64,000 bases of DNA, from contig CM057459.1 of assembly GCA_016271365.2 (NCBI GenBank), positions 490,991,501-491,055,500 of the forward strand, read 5' to 3'. The position numbers and the translations under genes are program-made. Positions within the stretch are counted from its first letter, which is position 1, and each line of letters starts with the position of its first letter. Shown here one piece after another: positions 32,602 to 43,049 of the stretch. Below the pieces are notes generated by a model. That model was given only the letters and a program-made list of their open reading frames with translations, made no database searches and was not told where the DNA came from. This DNA is from Neoceratodus forsteri. Its lineage: Eukaryota > Chordata > Ceratodontiformes > Ceratodontidae.

Positions 32602-35374
32602 ATGTGTGCAAATGCCAGGAGCCTTAGGAACAAGATGGAAGATCTGGAGGCTGTCATGGTGCAGTCAGACCTGGACATTGTGGCCATCACTGAAACCTGG
32701 TGTAATGATAACCACGACTGGGAGATGGCCATACCTGGCTACAACATATTCAGAAGAGACAGAGCAGGCAGGAAGGAAGGAAGAGTGGCACTGTATGTAA
32801 AAATGACATAAGGGCCACAGAGATCCAGGAGGAACAAAATGGGGAGAGAGTACTGTGGGTTAGCTGGAAAGGAAAATGGGGACAGCCATCCGCACAGGTG
32901 TGGTCTATAGACCACCAGCCCAGGAGGAAGAAAAAGATAGGGAGCTGATGCTAGCCATCCAAAGGATGACAGACAAGGGTGAGATAGTACTGGTTGGAGA
33001 CTTCAATATTCCAGACGTGGACTGGAGCATCCCAGCAGCAGCATCAACTAGGAGCAGATTTATCCTGGACTCCCTTCAGGGTGCCTTCCTCAAGCAACTG
33101 GTCATGGAACCAACTCGGCAGAAGGCAATACTGGACCTCGTGCTCACAAACAGGAACAGTGTGATGGGAGTAACAGTGGGGAGCACCTGGGAACAGTGAC
33201 CACCAGTCATTGTGGTTTGAAATCACAGAAAGAGCAGAACCAAACCACACAAAAACACGATCCTGGATTTTGGGGGCAGACTTTGGGAAAATGGGAGATA
33301 CTTGAAAGAGGCATTAAGGGAATGGACAGGAATCAGGGTTGAGGAACAGTGGGCAGTATTTAAAATGGGGATTACAAGAACAACAGAATTATGCATTAAG
33401 CAGGTTAGCAAGAGGAAAAGGAAGAGGAGACCATTATGGTTTTCCAAAGAGGTAGCAAAGAAAGTGAAAGCCAAAAAGATTGCATTCAGGCAATACAAAA
33501 AGACACAGGCAGAAGGGGATAGGGAGAAGTACCAGGAGAAGCAAAGGGAGGAAGGGAGGTCAGTAAGGGAAGCCAAAGCTCAGACAGAAGAACACATTGC
33601 AAAATCAGTGGGTAGAGGGGACAACAACTTTCACAGGTACATAAGTGAAAAAAGAAAGACAAAGGGAGGGATAGTGAGACTGAAGGGGGAGGATGGGGAC
33701 GCGTGGAGGATGACAACAGTAAAGCTGACATATTGAACAGGTATTTCTGCTCAGTCTTTACTGAGGAAGAGGAGGGTAATGGGTCTGAAGGGAGTACAAG
33801 GGTTGAGAATGGTGCAGAAATGGACACAAGTCCCTTTACACAGGAAAGGGTCCTGAAGGAACTGGAAGTAATAAGAGTTGATAAAGCAATGGGGCCAGAT
33901 GGGGTGCACCCCAGGGTCCTTAAAGAACTAAGAGAGGTGGTGGCTGAACCTCTGGCTGTCCTGTTTAGCCGATCACTGGAAACAGGGGAGGTACCCAAAG
34001 ACTGGAGGACAGCACATGTAGTCCCCTTATACAAAAGTGGGAACAAAGAGGAAGCAGGAAACTACAGAACAGTTAGCCTCACTTCGGTAGTGGGGAAGAT
34101 CATGGAAGCACTACTGAAGGAGAGATTGGTCAAACATCTGGTTGTCAATGGACTACAGGACCCAAGGCAGCATGGTTTCACCAGGGGGAGGTCATGTCAG
34201 ACCAACCTCATTGAATTTTTTTGACTGGGTGACTAGGGAGGTGGATCAGGGGAGGGCAGTGGACATGGCCTATCTGGACTTCAGCAAGACCTTTGACACT
34301 GTGCCACATAGAAGACTATTACACAAACTGGGGAATATGGGTGTGGGCAGGACAGTAGTGTGGTGGGTAGGTAACTGGCTGGGTGGCAGGACACAGAGGG
34401 TGGTGGTAAATGGCTGTCACTCTACAGAGGGAAGAGTGACCAGTGGGGTACCATGGGGATCAGTGCTGGGACCGGTCCTATTCAACATCTTCATCAGTGA
34501 CATTGCGCAGGACCTAGAAGGCAGAATTTCACTGTTCACTGATGACACAAAGCTCTGTAACAGAGTAGACACACCAGAGGGTGTAGACAGAATGAGAAGG
34601 GACCCACAGAAACTTGAAGAATGGTCAGGGGTTTGGCAGTTGAAATTCAATGCAAAGAAGTGCAAGATAATGCATATGGGGCACAAAAACCCTGGCACAA
34701 TATATCAGTTGGGGGGTGAGGATATAGCATGCACCAAGCAGGAAAGGGATCTTGGGGTTATTGTCTCTGATGACCTCAAGGTAGGGAAACAGTGTGACAA
34801 GGCAGCAGGTAAAGCAAATAGGATGCTGGGATGTATAGGCAGGGGCATCACCAACAAGAAAAGGGAGGTCATAATTCCACTATACAAGACAATAGTGAGG
34901 CCCCACCTGGAGTACAGTGTACAGTTCTGGAGACCATACCTACGCAAGGACATAGACAGGGTAGAGAAGGTTCAGAGGAGGGCAACAAAGATTGTGTATG
35001 GATTGCATCACAAGTCCTATGAAGACAGGTTGAAGGAACTGAATATGTACTCCCTGGAGGAGAAGAGGGAGAGAGGGGATATGATAAAGACATACAAGTA
35101 TCTTACAGGGAGGAACAGGGTGCAGGAATACACTATTTTTAAGTGAAAAAGATGTCCCAGGACTAGAGGGCATGGGATGAAGTTGGAGGGAGGACGATTC
35201 AGAGGAAATGTAAGGAAGAATTTCTTCACAGAACGGGTGGTGGACAAGTGGAACACCCTGCCAGAGGAAGTGTTGGGGGCTGAAACAATCATGGGATTTA
35301 AGAATGCATGGGATAGACATAAAGGAATTCTGGAGGTCAGGGGTATGGGGCAACAGACTTCTAGGAAAACATAA
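32602..35374 (+). pseudogene. CR1 ORF2 (younger copy): endonuclease and reverse transcriptase, frameshifted
   Basis: The start ATG reads MCANARSLRNK. Endonuclease: LDIVAITETWCNDNHDW, VLVGDFNIPDVDW (about 32987-33025) and LDLVLTNRNS. Reverse transcriptase: VDKAMGPDGVHPRVLKEL, WRTAHVVPLYKSG, NYRTVSLTSVVGKIME, QHGFTRGRSCQTNL, AYLDFSKTFDTVPH, GVPWGSVLGPVLFNIFISD and the catalytic box FTDDTKL (from 34535), where FADD is usual, so Thr replaces Ala. The C-terminal LEYSVQFWRPYLRKDIDRVEKVQRRATK (first 20 residues are diagnostic) is standard. Frame changes fall near 32812-32876, near 33700 and near 34220. A TGA at 35144-35146 precedes an in-frame C-terminus to 35374. Confidence 0.88.
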
Positions 35375-35455
35375 ACTGAACTTACAAGCTCAAATGGGCA
35401 GACTGGGTGGGCCATAGGCCCTTATCTGCTGACACTGTCTATGTATCTATGACAC

Positions 35456-36962
35456 CACTGACTACCCTTTTTAACAAATCATAGGAGGATGGTGTGGTAC
35501 CTGAGGACTGGAGGAAGGCAGATGTGATTCCCCTCACAAAAGTGGGAGCAAGACAGAGGCAGGAAATTACAGACCTGTCAGTTTGACCTCTGTGGTAGGG
35601 AAAGGATGGAATCACTTCTGAAGGAAAGAATTGTTGAGTACCTAGAGGCCAGTGGGGCACAGAACCTAAGGCAGCATGGGTTCACAGCGGGAAGGTCATG
35701 TCAGATGAATCTAATTGATTTCTTTGACTGGGTGTCCAAAGTAGTAGACCAGGGAGAGGCTGTGGACATGGCCTACCTAGACTTTAGCAAGGCATTTGAC
35801 ACAGTCCCACACAAAAGATTAATAGTCAAATTAACCAGCCTGGGTGTGGGTCCCAGGGTTGTAGCCTGGGTAAAACATTGGCTGGACAACAGGATACAGA
35901 AAGTAATTGTAAATGGAGTCCACTCTGAAGAAAGAGGGGTTACTAGTGGGGTACTGCAGGGTTCAGTACGGGGTCCAGTCCTTTTTAATGTCTTTATAAG
36001 TGACATTGCAGAGGGACTGGAAGGAAAAGTATGCCTCTTTGCAGATGACATAAAGATCTGCAACAGGGTTGATACACAAGGAGGCATGGAAAGGATGAGA
36101 AGGGACTTGGCAAGGTTGGAGGAATGGCTAGAAGTATGACAGCTTGGATTCAGTGCAAAAAAGTGCAAAATAATGCACCTGGGAATCAAAAACCCAAGGG
36201 AAGATTGCACAATGGGGGGGAGGTAGTAACAACAACAAAAATGGAAAGGAACCTGGGGGTGATCACATCAGATGACCTTAAGGTTGGCAAGCAATGTGAG
36301 AAGGTGGTAGGGAGGGCTGGGGATACTGGGATGTACAGGAGAGGCATCATCAGCAGAAAACAGGAAGTTGTTATCCCCCTGTACAGACAGTTGGTGAGAC
36401 CTCATCTGGAGTACTGCATCCAGTTCTGGAGACCCCATCTCCGCAAGGACATAGACAGGATGGAGGCAGCTCAGAGGAGGGCAACTAAAATGGTGCAGGA
36501 TCTGCAAGAAGCAATACACAGAAGAGACTAAAGGAGCTTAATATTATACCCTTGAGGAAAGGAGGGAGGGGGACATGATAGAAACATTTAAGTACCTCAG
36601 TGGAATCAACAAAGTCCAAGAGGGTAGCATCTTTCAGAAAAAGAGATGTGCAAGAACAAGGGGACACAATTTGAAGATAGAGGGGGGAAGGCTCAGGGGC
36701 AATGTGAGGAAGTATTTTTTTCACAGAGAGGGTGGTGAACACATGGAACAGCTATCCTGAGGAGGTTGTGGGGTCTAAAACTGTGGGAGAATTCAAGAAT
36801 GCATGGGACAGACAAGTAATTTTTGTGGGGGGTAGGAAGAAATAGGCTGTTGGTAAAATAAGATCTGCAGCTTATCATCTAGGTAGGGAAATGGGCAGAC
36901 TAGGTGTGCCAAGCGGTCCTTATCTGCTGTCAAAGTCTATGCTTCTATGTTCTATGTTTCTA
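35456..36962 (+). mobile_element. Older CR1 LINE, 3' half (reverse transcriptase to tail)
   Basis: Resumes the older CR1 at DGVVPEDWRKADVIPL and runs through QHGFTAGRSCQMNLIDFF, AYLDFSKAFDTVPHKR, VNGVHSEERGVTSGV and FADDIKI (FADD intact, about 36038-36049), then RPHLEYCIQFWRPHLRKDID and a decayed C-terminus with KYFFHREGGEHMEQL-type text. Stops and frameshifts occur near 35585, 36139 and 36530. It ends in CTATGCTTCTATGTTCTATG words at about 36962, directly followed by resumed minisatellite of foldback element B. Confidence 0.82.
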
Positions 36963-38135
36963 TGTTACTACCAGCAGCCATTTTCTGCATAGATACCCCA
37001 TGCCTCCAGTAATTTCCGCTCACATAAGAGCATAGCCCCATGCTATCACCAAGTTGCCCATTTCTGCATTACAGCATAGCCCCATGCCCCCACCAACTTG
37101 CCCATTTCTGCATGACACCATGATATGGCTAGTGAAATACATGTATTGGTAGGAGTGTGAGACCCAGCCCCCAGTAACTTGCCAATTTCTGCATAACAGC
37201 ATAGCCCCATGTTACCATGAACTTGGCCATTTCTGCATAACAGCATAGCCCCATGTCCCCACCAACTTGTCCATTTCTGTGTAACAGCATAACATAACTA
37301 CTAAAACACATGTATTGGTGGGACCATGGAACTGAGACCCCAGCAACTTGCCCATTTCCACATAACAGCATAGCCCCATGTTCCCACCAAGTTCTTTGAT
37401 TCTGCATAACATCATAATATTAGTAGAAAAACACATGTGTTGCTGAGACCCCAGGAGCCTTCAGGTCTCTGTGCTTCCACCAACTTTCCCAAAATTACCC
37501 ATTTCTGCATAACAGCATAATATACAAAGTAAATCACATGTATTAGTGAGAGTGTGGGGCCCTTTGATTACTGCACTCCACCAACTTGCCCATTTCTGCA
37601 TAACAGCCTAGCCCCATGTTCCCGCCAACTTGTCTATTTCTGCATACCACCATAATATAAGTAGCAAAACCATGTATTCCCACCAACTTCCTATTTCTCC
37701 TTAACAACATAGCCCCGTGTTCCCACCGACTTGCCCATTTCTGTATAACAGCATCATATGAGTGATGAAACAGATGTGCTGGTAGCACCATCTCAGATGC
37801 TTCTACCAGATGTTTGTGTGCACACCCAAGAGGCTGGGATGACAGCAGATGTGATACAGTTGGTGAAACATAATGATGGATGCCTGTTGTGATATGTTTA
37901 AGAAGTTGTATGTTATTTCTGTTGCATTATGGTGTGTGTCTGTGATTGGTTGTCTTGCCTTGTACCGACCCCCATTGTTGTGTGTTCTGTGTGTGTGTGA
38001 GTGTGTGTCTGTGTGGCAGTGGGGGGGGGAGTCGGTGTTAGGGTTGAAAACCCTAACGTCGAATTTCCTTGCCTTTGTCACTGTAAAAAACCCTAACTGT
38101 TGCATTAACGCAGTTTTTTGCAAATTATATAGACA
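36963..38135. mobile_element. Foldback element B, unit 1, right part: 44-bp minisatellite and right arm
   Basis: 36963-37800 is a degenerate minisatellite with a unit near 44 bases, CCAACTTGCCCATTTCTGCA plus TAACAGCATAGCCCCATGTTCCCA. Interleaved longer units carry ATGTATTGGTGGGAGTGTG hairpin words. 37803-38135 is the right arm, reverse complement of 27838-28105, with a GT tract, GTTAGGGTTGAAAACCCTAAC and GCATTAACGCAGTTTTTTGC, ending in (TA)n at about 38139-38160. With 27838-28228 it makes a unit of about 1.56 kb once the CR1s are removed. Confidence 0.75.
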
Positions 38136-38159
38136 TATACATATATGTATATATATATA

Positions 38160-38530
38160 TATTCATGGCAAAAAACTGCATCAGTTAGAGTTGTTCCACA
38201 GTGACAAAAGCGAGGAAATTTGATATTAGGTTTGAAAGCCCCCTTTGCACCTCCCCACCCAGCTTCCCCAACCGGTATCAGGGTGTGCCTTGGGGTCGTC
38301 AGCCCTAACTCTCACTTCATTCCATGTGTAAACAAGCTGAGGTGGTGAAGTATAGGAGAATTGGGTGAAAGTTAGGACCGATGACCCCAACGCACACCCC
38401 GATGCTGGTTGGGGAGGCCGGGTTGGGGGTGCAAGGGGGGCTTTCAACCCTAACATTGAATTTCCTCACTTTTGTTGCTGTGGAACAACCCTAACTGATG
38501 CATTAAACAGATTTTTGTGCCATGAACATA
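38160..38530. mobile_element. Foldback element C, copy 1: ~365-bp near-perfect palindrome
   Basis: The left half reads GCATCAGTTAGAGTTGTTCC, GACAAAAGCGAGGAAATTTG, GCCCTAACTCTCACTTCATT, and the right half is its reverse complement with few mismatches, meeting at about 38340 (ACAAGCTGAGGTGGTGAAG). It is flanked by TA tracts on both sides. It has the same outer ~80 bases as the other foldback elements but a different inner arm. It is non-coding and MITE-like. Confidence 0.8.
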
Positions 38531-38544
38531 TATATATATACATA

Positions 38545-40180
38545 TTCTTTGCAAAAATCTACATTAATGCAACAGTTAGGGTTTTACAGTGACAAAAGCA
38601 GGATGATGTTAGGTTTTAACAACCGACTCCCAATTGCCACACAGTCACACATAGACACACACACACACACACACAGCTATGGAGGGGCGGTACAAGACAA
38701 GACAACCAGTCACAGACACACACCATAACGCAATAGACATAACATATAACTTCTTAAACATACCACAACAGGCATTCATCATCATGTTTCACCAACTGTA
38801 TCACTTCTGCTGCCATCCCAGTCTCTTGCGTGCATATACCCTTCTACATGACAGCATACTGTAAGTAGTAAAGTACATGTATTGGTGGGAGTGCGGGGCT
38901 CTTTGGGCCCCCCCACAGTCTCACCAATTTGCCCATTTCTACATAACAGCACATTCCTATGCTACTACCAACTTGGCCATTTCTGCATAAGAGCATACCC
39001 CATGCCTCCACTAAGTTGCCCGTTTATGCATAAGAACATAGCCCCATGCTATCACCAAGTTGCCCCATTCTGCATTACAGCATAGCCCCATGCCCCCACC
39101 AACTTGCCCATTTCTGCATGACACCATGATATGGCTAGTGAAATATAATGCATTGGTTGGAGTGTGGGACCCAGCCCCCAGTAACTAGCCAATTTCTGCA
39201 TAACAGCATAGCCCCATGCTACCATGAACTTGGCCTTTTCTGCATCAAAGCATAGCCCCATGTCCCCACCAACTTGCCCATTTCTGTGTAACAGCATAAC
39301 ATAACTACTTAAACACATGTATTGGTGGGACTATGGAACTGAGACCCCAGCAACTTGCCCATTTCCACATAACAGCATAGCCCTATGTTCCCACTAAGTT
39401 CTTTGATTCTGCATAACACCATAATATTAATAGAAAAACACATGTGTTGCTGAGACACCAGGAGCCTTCAGGCCGCTGTGCTTCCACCAGCTTTCTCAAA
39501 ATTTCCCATTTCTGCATAACAGCATAGTATAAAAAGTAAATCACATGTATTAGTAAGGGCGTGGGGCCCTTTGGTTACTGCACCCCACCAGCTTGCCTAT
39601 TTCTACATAACAGCATAGCCTCATGTTCCCACCAACTTGCCCATTTCTGCATACTATCATAATTTAAGCAGCAAAACCATGTATTCCCACCAACTTCCTA
39701 TTTCTCCATAACAACATAGCCCTGTGTTCCCACCAACTTGCCCATTTCTGTATACCAGCATCATATGAGTGATGAAACAGATGTACTGGTAGCACCATCT
39801 CAGATGCTTGTACCGGATGTCAGTGTACACACCCAAGAGGCCTGGATGGCAGCAGAAGTGATACAGTTGGTGAAACATGATGATGGATGCCTGTTGTGGT
39901 ATGTTTAAGAAGTTGTATGTTATTTCTGTTGCATTATGGTGTGTGTCTGTGATTGGTTGTCTTGTCTTGTACTGCCCCCATAGGTGTGTGTTCTGTGTGT
40001 GTGTGTGTGTGTGTCTATGTGTGAGTCTGTGTGTGTGTGTGTGTGTGTGTGTGTCTATGTGTGAGTCTGTGTGGCAGTGTGGGGGAAGTCGGAGTTAGGG
40101 TTGAAAACCCTAACGTCGAATTTCCTTGCTTTTGTCACTGTAAAAACCCTAACTGTTGGATTAATGCAGTTTTTGCAAAT
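38545..40180. mobile_element. Foldback element B, unit 2 (uninterrupted copy)
   Basis: Left arm with (AC)n and CACAGCTATGGAGGGGCGGT (38545-38860), hairpin words at 38880-38925, 44-bp minisatellite (38930-39800), and right arm (39810-40180) with GT tract and GTTAGGGTTGAAAACCCTAAC. It matches unit 1 in the same order at an offset of about 2.0 kb over 36985-38110, with no CR1 inside, so it shows the empty site for the CR1 insertion. Confidence 0.78.
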
Positions 40181-40182
40181 AA

Positions 40183-40213
40183 TATATATATATATATATA
40201 TATAGATATATGC

Positions 40214-40243
<30 letters not shown>
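40183..40243. repeat. (TA)n tract between foldback elements
   Basis: Interrupted TA/CA tract separating foldback element B unit 2 from the second palindrome of type C. It is the same kind of junction as at 27824-27838, 38139-38160 and 38528-38540. Confidence 0.85.
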
Positions 40244-40244
<1 letters not shown>

Positions 40245-40720
40245 TATTCATGGCAAAACTCTGTTTAATGCATCAGTTAGGGTTATTCCACAGTGACAAA
40301 AGCAAGGAAATTAGATGTAATGGTTGAAAGCCCCCCTTGCACTCCCCACCCTGCTCCCCCAACTGGCATTGGGGTGTACGTTGGGGTCATCAGCCCTAAC
40401 TCTCATTCCATTCCATGTGTAAACAAGCTGAGTTGGTGAAGTATAGGAGAATGGGGTGAGAGTTAGGACTGACGACCACAAGGCACACCCAATGTCAGTT
40501 GGGGGGTGGGGTTGTGGGTGCAAGGGGGCTTTCAACTCACATCAAATTTCCTCACTTTTGTTGCTGTGGAACAACCCTAACTGATGCATTAAACAGAGTT
40601 TTTTGCTATGAATTTCCCTTCTTTTTGAGAATGAGGACTATAAATAGTAAATGGGATGTGGTGGTGGGAGCGTGGGCCATTTGGGCCCTGTGCTCCCTCC
40701 ACATAATTTTTTGTGACATA
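40245..40720. mobile_element. Foldback element C, copy 2, with right-hand hairpin cap
   Basis: 40255-40610 is a palindrome like 38160-38530 (GCATCAGTTAGGGTTATTCC ... GGAACAACCCTAACTGATGC, centre near 40430). Outside it, GAATTTCCCTTCTTTTTGAG and a hairpin (GGTGGGAGCGTGGGCCATTT ... CCCTCCAC, 40655-40702) mirror, in inverted order, the cap at 25690-25790. The ORFs overlapping here have no domain. Confidence 0.75.
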
Positions 40721-40721
40721 G

Positions 40722-41440
40722 TAATGGTAAGTGCAATGCAAACGCAAGCACAAATGGTTATGCACATAGTGACGCAAATGTAAATGGTAACGCAAACGGT
40801 AATAGAAACGCAAGCGTAAAGTGACACCAAAGCGAACAGAGACAGAAACGGAGATGCAAACACAAGCACAAATGGAACACAACTGGTAACGTGCATGGTC
40901 ATGGTACTGCAATTGGAAACGCAAATGGTAACTGTAATAGTAACAATAACGCCAAAAGAAACAGAAATGCAAGAGCGTATGGAAATGCAAACTGTAATGC
41001 ACACGGCCACAGCACCACAATTGTAAATGCAAATGGTAACAGTAACAGCAACAATAATGCCAAAGAAAACAGAAATGGAAACGCAAATGCAAGCACATAT
41101 GGAAATGCAAACCATAATGCGCACGGTCACGGTAACACAATTGGAAATGCAAATGGTAACAGTAACAGCAATGATGACACAAAACGAAAGAGACATGTAA
41201 ATGCAAAAAGAAATGGTAATGCACAGGGTGACGCAAAACAAAATGCAAACATAAACAGTAATGGAAAAGCACATGCTAACAGTAACGCAAACGCAAGTGC
41301 AAATGAAAATGCAAACCGTAATGCACACAGTGGCGTAGATGGGAACGGTGATGCGAACGGTAACAGAAACGCAAGTGGAAACAGTAAGTGGCACAGTAAT
41401 GAAATCGCACACCCTTCTTTTCCCAAAAAACTGCATTGAA
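40722..41440 (-). repeat. Degenerate 6-bp satellite, copy 2 (inverted)
   Basis: The plus strand reads as consecutive hexamers of the form AAATGC, AACGCA or GGTAAC, the reverse complement of the repeat at 3196-3725, for about 120 units. Very long open frames cross it on both strands (up to 283 codons at 40606-41457 on minus; an N-, A- and G-rich 182-codon frame on plus at 40891-41439). Their period-2 amino-acid composition follows from the 6-base period, with no sign of selection for protein. Confidence 0.85.
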
Positions 41441-42430
41441 AAAGACAGTAAATACAAAGAATGTATGCAGAATAATGGGCCTCGGAACAGAAAATGACGA
41501 CTTGGAATACTAAATTGCTTATATCTCAGGAACCATATGACGTAAAAAAAAAAAAATTGTATGAATTATGACTTTCCTGGCTAGTTTTGCACTTAACCCC
41601 CATTTGGGGGGGCTAAGCATTATTCTGATGAAAAGTTGGGCTATCTGGTCCCTCCAAATCTGGCCATCTAGTCCCTCCCTCGCGAACAATGATCGCGATC
41701 AAAGAATCTCACGACCAAAGAATTTGCAGGCTCACGATCAAAGATCATTAGCGAGCCAAGATCAAAGAATTTAAAACTTTAAAACACTATTTGTTGACAT
41801 AATTACAAGAAATCACAGCCATAGAGGCAAGACCCCGAGCGAAACCCATCATAGTTTTACTTTAGAGGTTTCCCCTGAGCTATTTGTTTTTTTCCCACCA
41901 CAAATTGAAAACAAGATGGTGTCCGTCGCTATCAAAGAAGTCCTCACGATCAAAGATTCTTTGATCATGAGCCTGCAAATTCTTTGATTATGAGGAGGAA
42001 CCAGATGGCCAAAACCCCATTCTTCTTTTTCAAAATAACCATATAAATTTTCCTATAGACTTATAATGGGAACTTAAAACCCTAATAACTTTTGAATGCA
42101 ATAATATTTTTTCACCAAACAAAAAGTAGCATGTTCCTTGACCCAAGCTCTTTCAATGTGCCAAGTTGCAGACTGGCACACCACACAATGGTTGTGCAGC
42201 ACCACAGAAAACACCCCAAAAACTGCCCACAAAACTGGTTTTGGTGTGCAAAAACTGTACATCCAACCTAAACAAAATTTGGAAAATGAAGAGATCTACC
42301 ATGCCCCACCATGCATACCAAATTTCATCAAATCTGTTGAACAGGTCCAAAGTTATTAATGCACAAAATTTCAAGTTTAACATAGAAGTGCCTTCATAAC
42401 CCTAAATATAGGGGCACGACCGCACCCCTA
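41441..42430 (-). repeat. Non-coding dispersed repeat, copy 2 (inverted), with GATCAAAGAAT word core
   Basis: 41441-41650 is the reverse complement of about 2790-3190. The core (41670-41990) is built of GATCAAAGAAT, CTCACGA and GCGATC words, several times on both strands, in place of the GTGTCGCAAAT words of copy 1. 42040-42120 carries the shared TAATAACTTTTGAA...AATATTTTTTCACC block. 42120-42430 matches 50590-50900, including AAAGTTATTAA, AGTTTAACATAGAAGTG and TATAGGGG...CACCCCTAT. The ORFs on both strands are not supported. Confidence 0.72.
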
Positions 42431-42464
42431 TGATACATATATATATATAATATTATAATATTGC

Positions 42465-42490
42465 ACGTGTGTGTGTGTGTGTGTGTGTTT
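42465..42490 (+). repeat. (GT)n microsatellite
   Basis: About 12 GT units between two (TA)n runs, immediately outside the left arm of foldback element D. Confidence 0.9.
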
Positions 42491-42830
42491 GTGTAAAATA
42501 TATATATATATATATTCTTTGCAAAAACTTTGTTAATGCATCACTTAGGGTTCCAGCAAAAAAAGTTTGGAAATGTGGTGTTAGGGTTTCTAATCCTAGC
42601 ACCCCACCCCAACCATGCAGGCAGCAACAGGTGTGGGGCTTTGGGGTTGTAAGTGCTAATGCTCACACCGTTCCATGTGTAAGCTGAGATGGGTACAGTA
42701 TCCCTTACAGAAATATAAGTGTGCTGCATACATGCAGAATGCATGCCACATGCTAAATTGCCCAATGTTTGCATGCAGTTCGCATACACAAAGTAAATCT
42801 ATGTGAACCAAGCCTAAAAAGCACATCAAG

Positions 42831-43044
42831 TTCACATGCTGCAAGCTTGACATGTGTGCAGCAGGTAATCTGGTGCGAACATCTTCTAAAAATCACAATA
42901 GGTCATCGGCTGCATGCTTGACACGAGTGCAGCTGTTAATCTGCTGTCAATATCATTTAAAAATGACATCAGGTTCACATGTTGCATGCTTGTCATGTGT
43001 GCAGAAACTATGCTGTTGCAAATCTCATCTAAAAAAACACATAC
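42831..43044 (+). repeat. 72-bp tandem repeat, three units
   Basis: Units start at 42831, 42903 and 42974, with shared TTCACATGCTGCATGCTTGA, GTGTGCAG and CTAAAAATCACA blocks. It lies inside the left arm of foldback element D. Related GCATGC words at 45960-46110 lie inside the right arm. Confidence 0.8.
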
Positions 43045-43049
43045 ATTTT

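Larger units (their letters stand above)
31244..35455 (+). mobile_element. Younger, near full-length CR1 LINE nested in the older one
   Basis: A 5' leader (31244-31402), ORF1, a spacer of about 270 bases, ORF2 and a 3' UTR ending GACACTGTCTATGTATCTATGA make a full-length layout of about 4.2 kb. Immediately outside both ends lies reverse transcriptase sequence of another CR1. The 3' end in TCTATG words is the CR1 hallmark. The 5' boundary is placed where the older RT reading stops and is uncertain by about 30 bases. CR1 usually makes little or no target-site duplication, and I see no clear one. Confidence 0.8.

Noticed and set aside
3731..40721. A single giant 37-kb foldback element bounded by the inverted hexamer-satellite repeats
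   Set aside because: The inner edges next to the two satellites differ, and the interior consists of many independent insertions, so two separate insertions of one dispersed repeat explain it more simply.
40606..41457. Minus-strand ORF of 283 codons and overlapping 227- and 99-codon ORFs, plus a plus-strand Asn/Ala/Gly-rich 182-codon ORF
   Set aside because: They lie over the six-base satellite. The two-residue periodicity in composition and openness in several frames on both strands follow from the repeat register, not from coding.
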